A stretch of DNA of 38,831 nt from an uncultured Clostridia bacterium (GCA_948433435.1 CAOJDX010000012.1:1-38831), one strand, 5' to 3'. Shown: positions 25,325 through 35,472, counted from the stretch's first letter. Notes: generated by a model not told the origin, from the letters alone. Numbers and translations: made by a program.

Positions 25325-25370
25325 CCTTGCCAAGGCTGTGACGGGGATTCGATTTCCCTCATCCGCTCCA
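25325..25370 (+). tRNA. tRNA-Gly(GCC), 3' half, split by the element (attR)
   Basis: It contains core CCTTGCCAAG (25325-25334), the rest of the anticodon stem (GCTG), variable loop, T-arm GGGGA-TTCGATT-TCCCT, acceptor CATCCGC, discriminator T and CCA. The preceding element sequence cannot supply a matching acceptor 5' strand or D-arm, so no functional tRNA forms at this end. Confidence 0.9.
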
Positions 25371-25407
25371 AAAGGTAAAATCGTCGCACCGAGTGACGTT
25401 AATGATT

Positions 25408-25437
25408 AAATCAATCTGAAATATGATTGATTTTTTT
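25408..25437 (+). terminator. Original terminator of the host tRNA-Gly gene
   Basis: AAATCAATC (25408-25416) and GATTGATTT (25425-25433) form a 9-bp stem followed by a T-run, downstream of the tRNA 3' half. Confidence 0.83.
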
Positions 25438-25477
25438 GTCGACTAAAAAGGTCTAGTAAAGAAAGGTGTGATGTGAT

Positions 25478-25750
25478 ATGATTAAAATCGTAAAAAAGAA
25501 AATCAATATGAGTGATGAACTCAAAGACAAAATTAATTGGTCTTGCAAATTTAATAACCTCTCCTATGAAATCATAGAGGGTTACTTACGAATTGTGGAA
25601 CACACAAATTTAGCATACGTGGAACCACACAAAGTTATTATTGATAATAAGTTATACTTATTCTTCAATGAACAAAAACATTTTTACATAGGGAATCTAA
25701 AAAAGAAAATCCCATTGTCTGAATTATCAGAGTACATAGCAAGGCATTAA
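25478..25750 (+). CDS. Hypothetical protein downstream of tRNA-Gly
   Basis: I do not recognise this 90-residue protein, which is basic and mixed alpha/beta (HKVIIDNKLYLFFNEQKHFYIG). AAAGGTGTGATGTGAT precedes the ATG. It lies between the tRNA terminator and the interrupted serine recombinase gene. It could belong to the chromosome or to the third element, whose left border I could not place. Confidence 0.5.
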   Translation: MIKIVKKKINMSDELKDKINWSCKFNNLSYEIIEGYLRIVEHTNLAYVEPHKVIIDNKLYLFFNEQKHFYIGNLKKKIPLSELSEYIARH

Positions 25751-25772
25751 TTGAGAGTTTATATACTCCCAC

Positions 25773-28044
<2,272 letters not shown>

Positions 28045-28142
28045 TTATACCTCACTTTCTTTAATTTCTATTTTTTCATTTTGAACTACTGCTTCGTTCT
28101 ACAAACATTATATCTTATTTTAAAATTTATTTACATGATATT

Positions 28143-28313
28143 TTAATAAAAACATTTAATTTTTTCTTTTAGTATATAAAACTGTTTTTCAGTTATTAAG
28201 TTTAAATTTAATAAATCAAAAATGATTGATAGGTTAATCGATTCATCAATCATATTATCAATTTCTATTTGGTTTAAATTTTTTGTATCTTTTTCTTCAA
28301 TCACTTTATACAA
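28143..28313 (-). CDS. Small protein upstream of the LSR, TTG start
   Basis: A 56-residue frame from TTG 28313, preceded by AAGGAG, reads YKVIEEKDTKNLNQIEIDN and ends in LNLNLITEKQFYILKEKI. The last part has the L.LIT...F..LK pattern of SHOCT-like two-helix segments. Similar short genes often precede recombinases in mobile elements of Bacillota. The SHOCT relation is tentative. Confidence 0.5.
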   Translation of the reverse strand: MYKVIEEKDTKNLNQIEIDNMIDESINLSIIFDLLNLNLITEKQFYILKEKIKCFY

Positions 28314-28400
28314 TAAGCATTCTCCTTTCTATTTTAGGTTTTTAATTCTATTTTTTTCATAACTAATCTCAAATTCCTTTCTAATATTTTTGCAAATAGT

Positions 28401-28835
28401 TTATTTAAAATCTTTTAGTAGGTTTTCCATTTCAGCAAGTTCTTCTTTGGTAGGTGGAATAGATTCACATCTTTTGCCATTCCATACCATAACACCATCA
28501 GGATCATATCTAATATGTGGTGATTTTCTGCTACTTGTTATATCACTTGGATTATTAGATATATCAGTTACTGTAATGAAACTTTGTATTTTTTTATTTT
28601 GGTCTATATAAGAATTTAGATAACCTTTAACAAATACCTTATTACCTTTAAAAAATAAGTCTTGATAGGTATTAAATAGTTCTCTTGAAATATTTAAACT
28701 AACATAGACTTTTTTATCTTCATTTAAGGTATATTTATTTGTGGTTAATCCAAATTTTATATATTTACCATTTGTATCAGTAATAACGTTGATTACTCCT
28801 GATATTAAAACTTCATTATAATTTATATCATTCAT
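28401..28835 (-). CDS. SSB-like OB-fold protein
   Basis: A 144-residue protein whose first ~95 residues follow an SSB-type OB fold: NEVLISGVINVITDTNGKYI, KVYVSLNISRELFN, and GNKVFVKGYLNS followed by SFITVTDIS. The C-terminal 45 residues contain HIRYDPDGVMVWNGKRCE and an acidic helix ending in LLKDFK, unlike a normal SSB tail. It is probably a single-strand binding protein for the element. It is not closely related to the SSB at 13907. Confidence 0.65.
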   Translation of the reverse strand: MNDINYNEVLISGVINVITDTNGKYIKFGLTTNKYTLNEDKKVYVSLNISRELFNTYQDLFFKGNKVFVKGYLNSYIDQNKKIQSFITVTDISNNPSDITSSRKSPHIRYDPDGVMVWNGKRCESIPPTKEELAEMENLLKDFK

Positions 28836-29004
28836 TTATCAATTCCTTTCATTTAATTTTTTTAGTTATTTAAATTACTTAAAATAAATTTAAATATAAT
28901 TAAAATATTATCTATTATACTTATTTATTATTCTTATATATTTAGTAGAAGTATCGTGCTATGGGGTATAGTAGTATTCTTCCATTGGGTATAGAAGAGC
29001 TTTG

Positions 29005-29262
29005 CTATACAACACTCGTTAAATAGATGTTTCTTTGATAGTTAATTGTTTCAACTCTTATATAATTTGCTTTTCTTAAATTGCTAATAGATTTCGTTAT
29101 TGTCCTTTTAGATAGATTTACTTTTTGAGAAATATAATCATTACTTGCATAACAATAACCTAAATTATTCGTTAATGCTTTAATAACTCCATATACAAGT
29201 TTATCTGTTGAATTGATAGAATTACTTTTAACTATGGAATCATCTAATACAATGCACCCCAT
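29005..29262 (-). CDS. Winged-helix replication-type protein
   Basis: An 85-residue protein with STDKLVYGVIKALTNNLGYCYA, then NDYISQKVNLSKRTITKSISNLRKANYI. This is the HTH_36-type fold seen at the N-terminus of plasmid replication initiators. It is much shorter than a full initiator. It starts just after the preceding gene's stop. It may be a remnant or a stand-alone regulator. Confidence 0.6.
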   Translation of the reverse strand: MGCIVLDDSIVKSNSINSTDKLVYGVIKALTNNLGYCYASNDYISQKVNLSKRTITKSISNLRKANYIRVETINYQRNIYLTSVV

Positions 29263-29266
29263 AGAC

Positions 29267-29518
29267 TTATAATCCTATTTCATAATCGTATTCTTTAATC
29301 TTTAATTCATCTTTATAATTTACTTCTTTGGTAGAAGAATCATAGTTAAAATATAAGTGGTTATCTTCTTTATCAATTACTTTGATATTATCTCTATCGA
29401 CAAGATAGATTTTAAATTCATCTATATTTAGATTTTTCTTTAAATAATCTAAAATATGATATTGTGAGATAGTATCAACTTTGTTTTTTAAAATATCTTC
29501 TTTATTTAATAATCTCAA
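29267..29518 (-). CDS. Small mobile-element protein, paralog of 38533-38775
   Basis: An 83-residue protein starting MRLLNKEDILKNKVDTISQ, then LDYLKKNLNIDEFKIYLVDRDNI. The same pattern (LLNKEN, LDYLKKEFNTDEVSLYLLDR) is found in the small gene after the interrupted LSR at 38533. Function is unknown. Its presence in both elements suggests a conserved accessory. Confidence 0.6.
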   Translation of the reverse strand: MRLLNKEDILKNKVDTISQYHILDYLKKNLNIDEFKIYLVDRDNIKVIDKEDNHLYFNYDSSTKEVNYKDELKIKEYDYEIGL

Positions 29519-29792
29519 TTGGCATTCTCCTTTCTTTTAAAAATTTAAGCAACAAAAAAACTTGTATCATCTACAAGCCAATACTCTAAAAAAGGCATTA
29601 CGAAACATGGAACTTTATTTTAAATCCTGTCCCCATTGGATTATATTATTTGAAATAACACATATATATTTCTTTTTAATCGTTCTTTGAAATATGTCTT
29701 ATTTCAAACTCATTCATTCTATTACTAGAATAGGTACTAACATAAGCCTTTCATCTTACTGTACCTTACTTAACTACGTTCTTATAAACATT
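29519..29792. other. Non-coding stretch with terminator and long inverted repeat
   Basis: On the minus strand CTTGTA/TACAAG (29561-29577) followed by T7 (29560-29554) is a terminator for the gene at 29793. Further right, TTTGAAATAA (29649-29658) and TTATTTCAAA (29699-29708) are perfect, with inner ATATTTC/GAAATAT-type pairing giving a ~60-nt hairpin. A replication origin or structured leader for the replication-type genes is possible. No gene is seen. Confidence 0.5.
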
Positions 29793-30050
29793 TTAGTTAA
29801 GTGTTATTGTGTACATTCCTGTTGCATACTCTTGATATACTAGATATTTTAATTGCTCTAATATATCTAAACTCTTTTTCAAACCCTTATTCTTAATTTT
29901 AATGGTTTGTTGTATTTCTCCTATATTTATATCAGTTATAATTCTGTCAAATCCTTTGGTATAGATATAAGAGTAAATATACTTGGTTTCCTTTGGAATT
30001 CTTTTATCTTCCCAAATCTTCTGTGGTACTTCTAGATGTCTTTTATTCAT
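29793..30050 (-). CDS. Small winged-helix protein
   Basis: An 85-residue protein with VPQKIWEDKRIPKETKYIYSYIY and INIGEIQQTIKIKNKGLKKSLDILEQLKYL, a winged-helix arrangement like that of replication-initiator N-terminal domains. It is driven by a good promoter (30122-30150) and divergent from the XRE operon, so it is probably under that repressor's control. Confidence 0.58.
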   Translation of the reverse strand: MNKRHLEVPQKIWEDKRIPKETKYIYSYIYTKGFDRIITDINIGEIQQTIKIKNKGLKKSLDILEQLKYLVYQEYATGMYTITLN

Positions 30051-30097
30051 TCATAGATTTCCTCCTTTCTTTTAAATGATTAACATTTTAAAATAAT

Positions 30098-30208
30098 GTG
30101 TTAAATTTAATTAACACCACTAATATACATAATAATTACTATCTTGTCAATACTTTTTGAAACAAATATATCTAAAATGTTGATTTTATTTAACATATAT
30201 GCTATTAT
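30098..30208. promoter_or_regulatory. Divergent promoters with palindromic operator
   Basis: On the minus strand TTGACA (30150-30145), a 17-bp spacer and TATATT (30127-30122). On the plus strand TTGATT (30180-30185), a 17-bp spacer and TATTAT (30203-30208). The perfect palindrome GTGTTAA-ATTTAA-TTAACAC (30098-30117) covers the minus-strand start. Half-sites TGTT and AACAT recur around the plus promoter. This is the classic layout of an XRE repressor switch. Confidence 0.7.
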
Positions 30209-30228
30209 TAGTGCAAGAGGTGTTCATT

Positions 30229-30753
30229 ATGCAAGAAAAAAAGATTGGTGAAATTATTGCTGAAGCTAGAGAAAAAGCAGAACTTTCTCAAAGACAACTT
30301 GCAAAAATTGCAAATATTAGTAATGCTCAATTATCTAAAATTGAATCTGGAGAAATAGAAGTACCAAATCCTAAAACATTGAGAAAAATTAGTCGATATA
30401 TAAATGTTAATTATAATGAGATGATGTATAAAGTGGGTTTAGGTCTAGAAGTTAGTACATTAAATCCATTCATCAAAGATTATTATGAGAAGATGAATTT
30501 AGATGAATTAAATGAGGCAGAAATCAATGTTTTAGGTAGTATCTCTAATTCTAATGCGTTAGTTAGATCGTGTATAGATAAATTAAGAGATAAAGAAAAA
30601 AATAACATATCGGAAAAAGAAGAAGAATTACTTTTACATACAATAGAAGATACAGAATATCAAATAACTACATCTAAAGCGATAGTAGAATTGATACAAA
30701 GTTTAAAAATAAAGGAGAGAAATAAAAATGCAAAAAAGAAAAAACATGATTAG
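30229..30753 (+). CDS. XRE-family repressor
   Basis: A 174-residue protein with an N-terminal Cro/CI HTH (KIGEIIAEAREKAELSQRQL, then ISNAQLSKIESGEIEVPNP) and a helical C-terminal part for dimerisation. ATG 30229 follows AAGAGGTG; an upstream in-frame start would lie before the -10 box, so it is rejected. It overlaps the membrane-protein gene by 26 nt. Confidence 0.85.
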   Translation: MQEKKIGEIIAEAREKAELSQRQLAKIANISNAQLSKIESGEIEVPNPKTLRKISRYINVNYNEMMYKVGLGLEVSTLNPFIKDYYEKMNLDELNEAEINVLGSISNSNALVRSCIDKLRDKEKNNISEKEEELLLHTIEDTEYQITTSKAIVELIQSLKIKERNKNAKKKKHD

Positions 30754-31177
30754 AAATATTACAATCGTATTATTAAATATTTTTATGGTAATTAGTCTAG
30801 TATTAGTTTTAATACTTAAAAATGATTATGGTTATAATCTATATTGGGTTATAACACCATTCATAACTGTTCTAGTTGTATCTGTAATTCAAAAATGGAG
30901 TGTGAGGGGATTAAATGTTGATAAAGAAGAATCAAAAGTAATACAGAGAACATTTGATGATACAACAACTTTATCAACTGTGTTCTTTGGGGTAATATAT
31001 TTATTTATTCAGGGCATTGAATATTGGAAAAAAGATATAACACATAATCCGATTGTTATAATAGGTTTCTTTATAGTAATGGTAGTATATGAATTGTTTA
31101 CATATTTATCGATATATGTTGCCAAAAGAGATACTGCTAGATTATTAGAAAAAACATATCATCATAAGAAAAAATAA
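30728..31177 (+). CDS. Four-helix membrane protein in the repressor operon
   Basis: A 149-residue protein with four hydrophobic segments: ITIVLLNIFMVISLVLVLIL, WVITPFITVLVVSVI, TVFFGVIYLFIQGI and IVIIGFFIVMVVYELF. No motif is recognised. GGAGAG precedes the ATG, and the gene overlaps the XRE gene end, so the two are coupled. A role in sensing or exclusion is possible, but unsupported. Confidence 0.65.
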   Translation: MQKRKNMIRNITIVLLNIFMVISLVLVLILKNDYGYNLYWVITPFITVLVVSVIQKWSVRGLNVDKEESKVIQRTFDDTTTLSTVFFGVIYLFIQGIEYWKKDITHNPIVIIGFFIVMVVYELFTYLSIYVAKRDTARLLEKTYHHKKK

Positions 31178-31229
31178 CCTTTTTGCTTTTCGTAAGATTA
31201 GCAATTAGGTTATTTTCATTCAAAAAAAG

Positions 31230-31267
31230 CTATCACGTTTTGTCAGCTATGCTGATAGTCTTTTTTT
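31230..31267 (+). terminator. Terminator of the XRE operon
   Basis: CTATCA (31230-31235) pairs with TGATAG (31253-31258), with an alternative TCAGC/GCTGA stem, followed by T7. Confidence 0.7.
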
Positions 31268-31299
31268 GCTTTTTATGAAGTCGTAAGACAAATAAAAAG

Positions 31300-31436
31300 G
31301 CAACAATATTACATTATAAAATTTTGTAATATGTTGCTTAATAGGGTTTCCAAAGGGAAGTTTCCCTTGGCACACATCGTTATTGGCTTGTCCAATATCG
31401 TAGTGTGTTACTTATTTGGATATCCAGATAAGTAAC
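31300..31436 (+). other. MobV-type oriT candidate
   Basis: A set of inverted repeats leads to a nick-site motif. GCAAC..ATATTACA pairs with TGTAATAT.GTTGC (31300-31337), CCAA/TTGG with GGGAA/TTCCC (31350-31370), and ATTGG/CCAAT (31382-31396). Then TAGTGTGTTA (31401-31410) matches the pMV158/MobV nick region TAGTGTG/TTA. A hairpin GTTACTTAT/ATAAGTAAC (31407-31436) starts at the predicted nick (31407/31408). A MobV relaxase is encoded in the same element. Confidence 0.72.
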
Positions 31437-31525
31437 CTTATGTGGAGTTTAATATTATCTGGAGTTAGTGAAAAGAACCCTTATTTTACTTAGGTTCTTT
31501 TTGTTTTTACTCCACATAATTTTTT
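31431..31525 (+). repeat. RIT left inverted repeat (95 bp)
   Basis: It equals the reverse complement of 34641-34735 with a single mismatch (at 31437). Each copy is itself bounded by TTATGTGGAGT-type and ACTCCACATAA-type arms and contains a GAACCC...GGTTC hairpin. The last codons of the third recombinase lie inside it. Confidence 0.9.
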
Positions 31526-32505
31526 AACCAGTTTAATAAATCATTCTTATTTTTTGAACTATACTTATCACTAACTTTGATGCTTTGACTATTATTTTCG
31601 ATTGCTTTTCGTTTTATTTCAGGATTAGTTTTTGCATAAATCTCAGTTGTAGTAATTGATTTATGACCTAATATATCTCTAATGTAAACGAGGTTAACCC
31701 CAGCTTCTAACAAGTGCATTGCTTTACTATGGCGAAATGAATGATTTGTTATCTTTTGATTATAGTAATTTGGATATTTTTCTTTTGCTTTTTTGATATA
31801 ACTATCAATAATATATTGAACACCATCTCTAGTAATTTTTTCATTAAATTTATTTTTAAAAATGTAATCACTTTGCTCAACAATATTAAATTTATTAAGA
31901 TATACTTTTAACATTTTAGACACATCTTTTGCAATAGGCACAGATCTAGTTTTATTACCTTTACCATGTAAAATAATATAAGGTGTACTATTTAAGCTAA
32001 TATCACATAATTTAATATTAATTAATTCACTGACTCTAGCACCTGTTTCATATAGTAAAGTTAACGTCATTAAATGTCTATATTCCTTGTTATCATTGAT
32101 ATTAAATACTGAAAATAAACTTCTTACTTCTTCTATACTTAAGTATGTTACAATAGTTACTGGAGTTTTCTTATATTCAATAGATAAAATTTGCGAACAT
32201 TTATCGAAATAGGATAACTCTCTTTTTTGTATGTATTTAAATAAGGAATGAATAGCAGATAATCTCTGATTTCTACTTTGAACTGATAGACTGTTTTCTT
32301 TTTCTAAATGTAATAAAAAGTTATTTACAACATCATAATTAATATTTTGAATATCAGAATAATCAATTTTATAAATTTCAAAATAATTGATTAATTGAAT
32401 TATAGTTTCTTTGTAAGATTTAACAGTATTACTAGAATAGTTTTTAACTTTTGGAAGATATTCTTTAAAATAATTAGTTACATAATAGGAAAAATTATTA
32501 TTCAT
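31507..32505 (-). CDS. RIT tyrosine recombinase, third gene (RitC-like)
   Basis: A ~332-residue tyrosine recombinase with an N-terminal SAM-like domain (YSSNTVKSYKETIIQLINYF). Catalytic motifs are TGARVSELINIKLCDI (Arg), ITNHSFRHSKAMHLL (His and Arg), LGHKSITTTEIY (His and Tyr). ATG 32505 is preferred because GGAGGTG lies just upstream; a longer frame has no ribosome site. It overlaps the second gene by 8 nt. Its C-terminus is encoded within the left inverted repeat. Confidence 0.86.
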   Translation of the reverse strand: MNNNFSYYVTNYFKEYLPKVKNYSSNTVKSYKETIIQLINYFEIYKIDYSDIQNINYDVVNNFLLHLEKENSLSVQSRNQRLSAIHSLFKYIQKRELSYFDKCSQILSIEYKKTPVTIVTYLSIEEVRSLFSVFNINDNKEYRHLMTLTLLYETGARVSELINIKLCDISLNSTPYIILHGKGNKTRSVPIAKDVSKMLKVYLNKFNIVEQSDYIFKNKFNEKITRDGVQYIIDSYIKKAKEKYPNYYNQKITNHSFRHSKAMHLLEAGVNLVYIRDILGHKSITTTEIYAKTNPEIKRKAIENNSQSIKVSDKYSSKNKNDLLNWLKNYVE

Positions 32506-33415
32506 GAGACACCTCCAAAGTTCGGTAAATATTTCCACAATATCTACTAATAGAATTGGTAACATCATCATAATATTTTTCTATAAATCTTAGATAATAT
32601 TCAGTGGATTCAATCCTTTTATGTCCCATATATTGTGAAAGTAATGGAAGCGAAGTATAAATATCATATCCTTTTTGAACCATTTGATTTAAAGAATTAA
32701 CAGCAAAAGTATGCCTTAAATCATGTATTCTAGCTTTGATATTTAAAGTATCTAAAATTTTACAATAGTTTATTCTTACTTTTTTATAACTATATTTTTT
32801 ACCTTTGGAAGAAAATAAATATTTAGTATCAAAATATATTTTAGAATTGATATATTCTTTTAATTTATCATTCATTGAATCACTTAATACAATGATTCTA
32901 CTTACGTTATTTTTTCCATTAATTATATTAATTTGGCCATCGTTTAAATTGACATTGTCTATTTCTATACTCAATGCTTCAGATATTCTTAATCCTGTAC
33001 TATATAGCATTTTAACTATTACTTCAAAAGTTATATCAACATCAGCAGATAATTTAAATATGTCCACAATTTCGTTGTTTGTATAAATATGTGGAAGAAA
33101 TTCTTTCTTATATTTGATATTATACTCATCAGAATAATAGACGTTTTTATAATTATTTTGAATTAAATAAGTACAAAATTGTCTTATAGCAGTATATCTT
33201 AACGCATGAGTATTATTAGATTCATTCTTTCTTTTCATTAACCAGTTATTGTATAATTCTTCACTTATTTCTTTTTTGGTTAAATTATTATCATTAAAGT
33301 ATTTATCCAGTTTGTCATACCAATAAATTGTTTGTCTATTATAATTATATCCCATGCTTTTCTTATAGTTAACAAACTCATCAAATTCATTTTTAAATAT
33401 ACTTATAAAGTTCAT
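32498..33415 (-). CDS. RIT tyrosine recombinase, second gene (RitB-like)
   Basis: A 305-residue tyrosine recombinase. It has an N-terminal core-binding domain with YKKSMGYNYNRQT, then TGLRISEALSIEIDNV, RIHDLRHTFAVNSL, and MGHKRIESTEYYLRF with the Tyr nucleophile. It overlaps the first gene by 4 nt (ATGA) and the third by 8 nt, so the trio is translationally coupled. This is typical of RIT loci, where all three proteins are thought to act together. Confidence 0.87.
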   Translation of the reverse strand: MNFISIFKNEFDEFVNYKKSMGYNYNRQTIYWYDKLDKYFNDNNLTKKEISEELYNNWLMKRKNESNNTHALRYTAIRQFCTYLIQNNYKNVYYSDEYNIKYKKEFLPHIYTNNEIVDIFKLSADVDITFEVIVKMLYSTGLRISEALSIEIDNVNLNDGQINIINGKNNVSRIIVLSDSMNDKLKEYINSKIYFDTKYLFSSKGKKYSYKKVRINYCKILDTLNIKARIHDLRHTFAVNSLNQMVQKGYDIYTSLPLLSQYMGHKRIESTEYYLRFIEKYYDDVTNSISRYCGNIYRTLEVSHE

Positions 33416-34608
33416 AGATTAACCTCTAAAGATAATTCTTTTAAATTATTTACATCAATAGTTAAATATTTTTGCGTTGTTTTAATAGTAGAATGACCTA
33501 GTACAGAAGATATTGTAGTTATAGGTGTATTGTCTTTTAATAAATTACTAGCAAGGCTATGTCTTAATGAATGAGTTCCATGATGCTTATTTGAATAATC
33601 AATATTTGCTTTATCTAAATATTTTGTAACCATCACTCCAAAACTTTTTGAATGATATTTTCCCTTTGGAGCATAATTGGTTGTGAATATATAATTATCA
33701 TTCATATCTTCTTTTGCATTTTTAAGATAATCTAATAATGGATATTTAACTTCATCTATTAAGGGTAGAGTTAATATATTTTGTGTTTTTTGTTGAACTA
33801 TATTTATTGTATTTAAATTCCAATTTATATCACTTAATTTTAAATCAATAACATCACTTATTCTTAGACCTAGATAAATTAACAAAGTTAAGATTAGATA
33901 ATCTCTTTTTCCAGTTGATGTGTTAATATCCACACAATCTAATAACTTTTCAAGTTCATCATTATCATAATAAGAAATCAAATTGCTTCTTGATTGACCA
34001 ACTATCCTTGGAAATAAACTATAACCATCAAAATTAATTTTCTTAGTATCATAAAGCCAATTTACAATTCTTCTTACTTCATATGTTAATTCTTCTTTGT
34101 ATCGTAGTGAATAATCTAAATTATTAATAAAATCGTAACAATGTATTTTTTCTAATTGACTAATATCATTAATTTTAGTTAAAGAATTAAGAAATAATTT
34201 TGTTTTAATTAATTTACACTTTTTAGTAATAGGTTTGATATCTTTGGTATTCAAATAATTTTCGTAGTCCTTATAAACATCACAAAACTTATCATTTGAA
34301 ATAATTATATTAGTGTGTTTCTTTAAATAATTTCCAGTATCTTTGAATTCTAATAAATTTTTAAGATATTTGATTTTATCTAATTGATTATTATTGATCG
34401 GATTATAATAATTGAAATTATAAGTTTCTTTAACAAAATCAACTATAATTATTTCATTTAAAGAATTTGAATTATTATCTAATAAATATTTTAAGAGTTT
34501 ATTCATTTGTCCTCTGATTCTTGAAATTCTAGATTCACTATATCCATCATTCACCATCCTTTCAATAAAATCTAGAATAATAGTATTATATGTATTCAAT
34601 TCCATCAT
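33412..34608 (-). CDS. RIT tyrosine recombinase, first gene (RitA-like)
   Basis: A 398-residue tyrosine recombinase, the longest of the trio as usual for RitA. Catalytic motifs are LGLRISDVIDLKLSDI (Arg), HGTHSLRHSLASNLL (His and Arg) and LGHSTIKTTQKYLTI (His and Tyr). The N-terminal ~190 residues form an extended helical DNA-binding region. It starts 32 bp inside the right inverted repeat, so its promoter must lie in or across that repeat. Confidence 0.87.
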   Translation of the reverse strand: MMELNTYNTIILDFIERMVNDGYSESRISRIRGQMNKLLKYLLDNNSNSLNEIIIVDFVKETYNFNYYNPINNNQLDKIKYLKNLLEFKDTGNYLKKHTNIIISNDKFCDVYKDYENYLNTKDIKPITKKCKLIKTKLFLNSLTKINDISQLEKIHCYDFINNLDYSLRYKEELTYEVRRIVNWLYDTKKINFDGYSLFPRIVGQSRSNLISYYDNDELEKLLDCVDINTSTGKRDYLILTLLIYLGLRISDVIDLKLSDINWNLNTINIVQQKTQNILTLPLIDEVKYPLLDYLKNAKEDMNDNYIFTTNYAPKGKYHSKSFGVMVTKYLDKANIDYSNKHHGTHSLRHSLASNLLKDNTPITTISSVLGHSTIKTTQKYLTIDVNNLKELSLEVNL

Positions 34609-34640
34609 CTCCTTTTTTTGAATACCACAATACTATACAC

Positions 34641-34735
34641 AAAAAATTATGTGGAGTAAAAACAAAAAGAACCTAAGTAAAATAAGGGTTCTTTTCACTA
34701 ACTCCAGATAATATTAAACTCCACATAATGTTACT
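34641..34735 (-). repeat. RIT right inverted repeat (95 bp)
   Basis: It is the reverse-complement partner of 31431-31525, with one mismatch. The outer end reads GTTACT, which also fits the base of the oriT hairpin stem (ATAAGTAAC), so the exact border with the target is ambiguous by a few bases. Confidence 0.9.
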
Positions 34736-34760
34736 AACTCGTTTAAAGAGTTAGTTTATT

Positions 34761-34807
34761 GCAGAAATCCATTAGTTACGAAGTTTCTTTTGGATTTCTG
34801 CTTTTTT
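34761..34807 (+). terminator. Plus-strand terminator right of the RIT element
   Basis: GCAGAAATCC (34761-34770) pairs with GGATTTCTGC (34792-34801) and is followed by T6. It lies downstream of the plus-strand XRE operon and oriT once the RIT element is removed, and converges with the mobilization operon end. Confidence 0.75.
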
Positions 34808-34808
34808 A

Positions 34809-35033
34809 TTAATTATTATGTAAGTTGGAGTTAACAATTTTGATTATTCTTTCTAATTCATCAGGATCATCTAACTCAACTATTTCATCGTTTTCTAATT
34901 TACCATAAATAATATTTGCATTGTTATTTATATCTACTAAATACACATAAATATTGCCATTATCATTAAATTGGTCTACAACACTATATTCATTATTGTC
35001 TGCTAATGTTAAAATATTACCCTTTTCAAACAT
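34809..35033 (-). CDS. Small beta-rich protein, last gene of the mobilization operon
   Basis: A 74-residue protein starting MFEKGNILTLADNNEYSVVD, with DNGNIYVYLVDI and an acidic C-terminus. It resembles the small DUF1292/DUF4176-like beta proteins of Bacillota mobile elements, but no family can be fixed. ATG 35033 after AGGAGG is chosen over a longer frame that overlaps the upstream gene. Confidence 0.55.
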   Translation of the reverse strand: MFEKGNILTLADNNEYSVVDQFNDNGNIYVYLVDINNNANIIYGKLENDEIVELDDPDELERIIKIVNSNLHNN

Positions 35034-35043
35034 AATTTTCCTC

Positions 35044-35472
35044 CTATCTGTGTTTTGCTTGAGATTCAACAATATCTTGATAATCTTCAGGTTGATTATC
35101 CATCATATCATAAAATTCTTGATTTGCTTTATCATAATTTTTTTTATGCTTAATGTATTTTGATAAACTTCCTGCAGTTGCAATCATAGTTCCCCACATA
35201 GCAGGTGTAAATGTTCCCAAATATTCCTTAAGTGCATCGAAAGAATTTAATGCCTGAATTTCAGTTTGAATTGCTTGGTTCACATCCACTCCAGAAAAAT
35301 GAGTAGCAACCATTAAACCAGCAAAACAAACACCAGAAGCAATAGCAAACATACTTTTCTTTTTATGTTCCTCTGACAAAGTATTATTAATACTTTTAAT
35401 TTTTAATCTTCTTTTTGATTCATTCTGTGCAGCTACTAATCTAGTATAGTCTTTTTCAGTTTCATTATTCAT
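35044..35472 (-). CDS. Membrane protein in the mobilization operon
   Basis: A 142-residue protein with a basic N-terminus and a hydrophobic helix at residues ~40-60 (MFAIASGVCFAGLMVATHF). A second hydrophobic helix lies at ~88-105 (TPAMWGTMIATAGSL), then an acidic tail. It follows the MobV relaxase gene by 69 bp. It may assist mobilization, though there is no direct motif. Confidence 0.6.
   Translation of the reverse strand: MNNETEKDYTRLVAAQNESKRRLKIKSINNTLSEEHKKKSMFAIASGVCFAGLMVATHFSGVDVNQAIQTEIQALNSFDALKEYLGTFTPAMWGTMIATAGSLSKYIKHKKNYDKANQEFYDMMDNQPEDYQDIVESQAKHR

Larger units (their letters stand above)
5511..25334. mobile_element. 19.8 kb integrative element in tRNA-Gly(GCC)
   Basis: It is bounded by the direct repeat CCTTGCCAAG (5511-5520 and 25325-25334) in the tRNA anticodon arm. 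The left end has a tyrosine integrase and excisionase-like gene plus a replacement tRNA-Gly. The right end has a divergent HTH regulator. Most genes are on the minus strand. The contents are a primase-helicase, SSB, DnaB-like and PolC-like pieces, a retron RT and unknown proteins. No capsid, terminase, relaxase or secretion genes are seen, so it is neither a complete phage nor a self-transmissible ICE. A phage satellite or integrated plasmid is possible. Confidence 0.9.
31431..34735. mobile_element. RIT element (recombinase in trio)
   Basis: Three tandem, overlapping tyrosine recombinase genes fill the space between 95-bp inverted repeats. This matches RIT elements (ritA-ritB-ritC). It is inserted between the oriT region and the terminator at 34761 of the mobilizable element. 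Confidence 0.88.

Noticed and set aside
5511..25334. The element as a complete prophage or ICE
   Set aside because: No capsid, portal, terminase, tail, lysis, relaxase or type IV secretion gene is seen.
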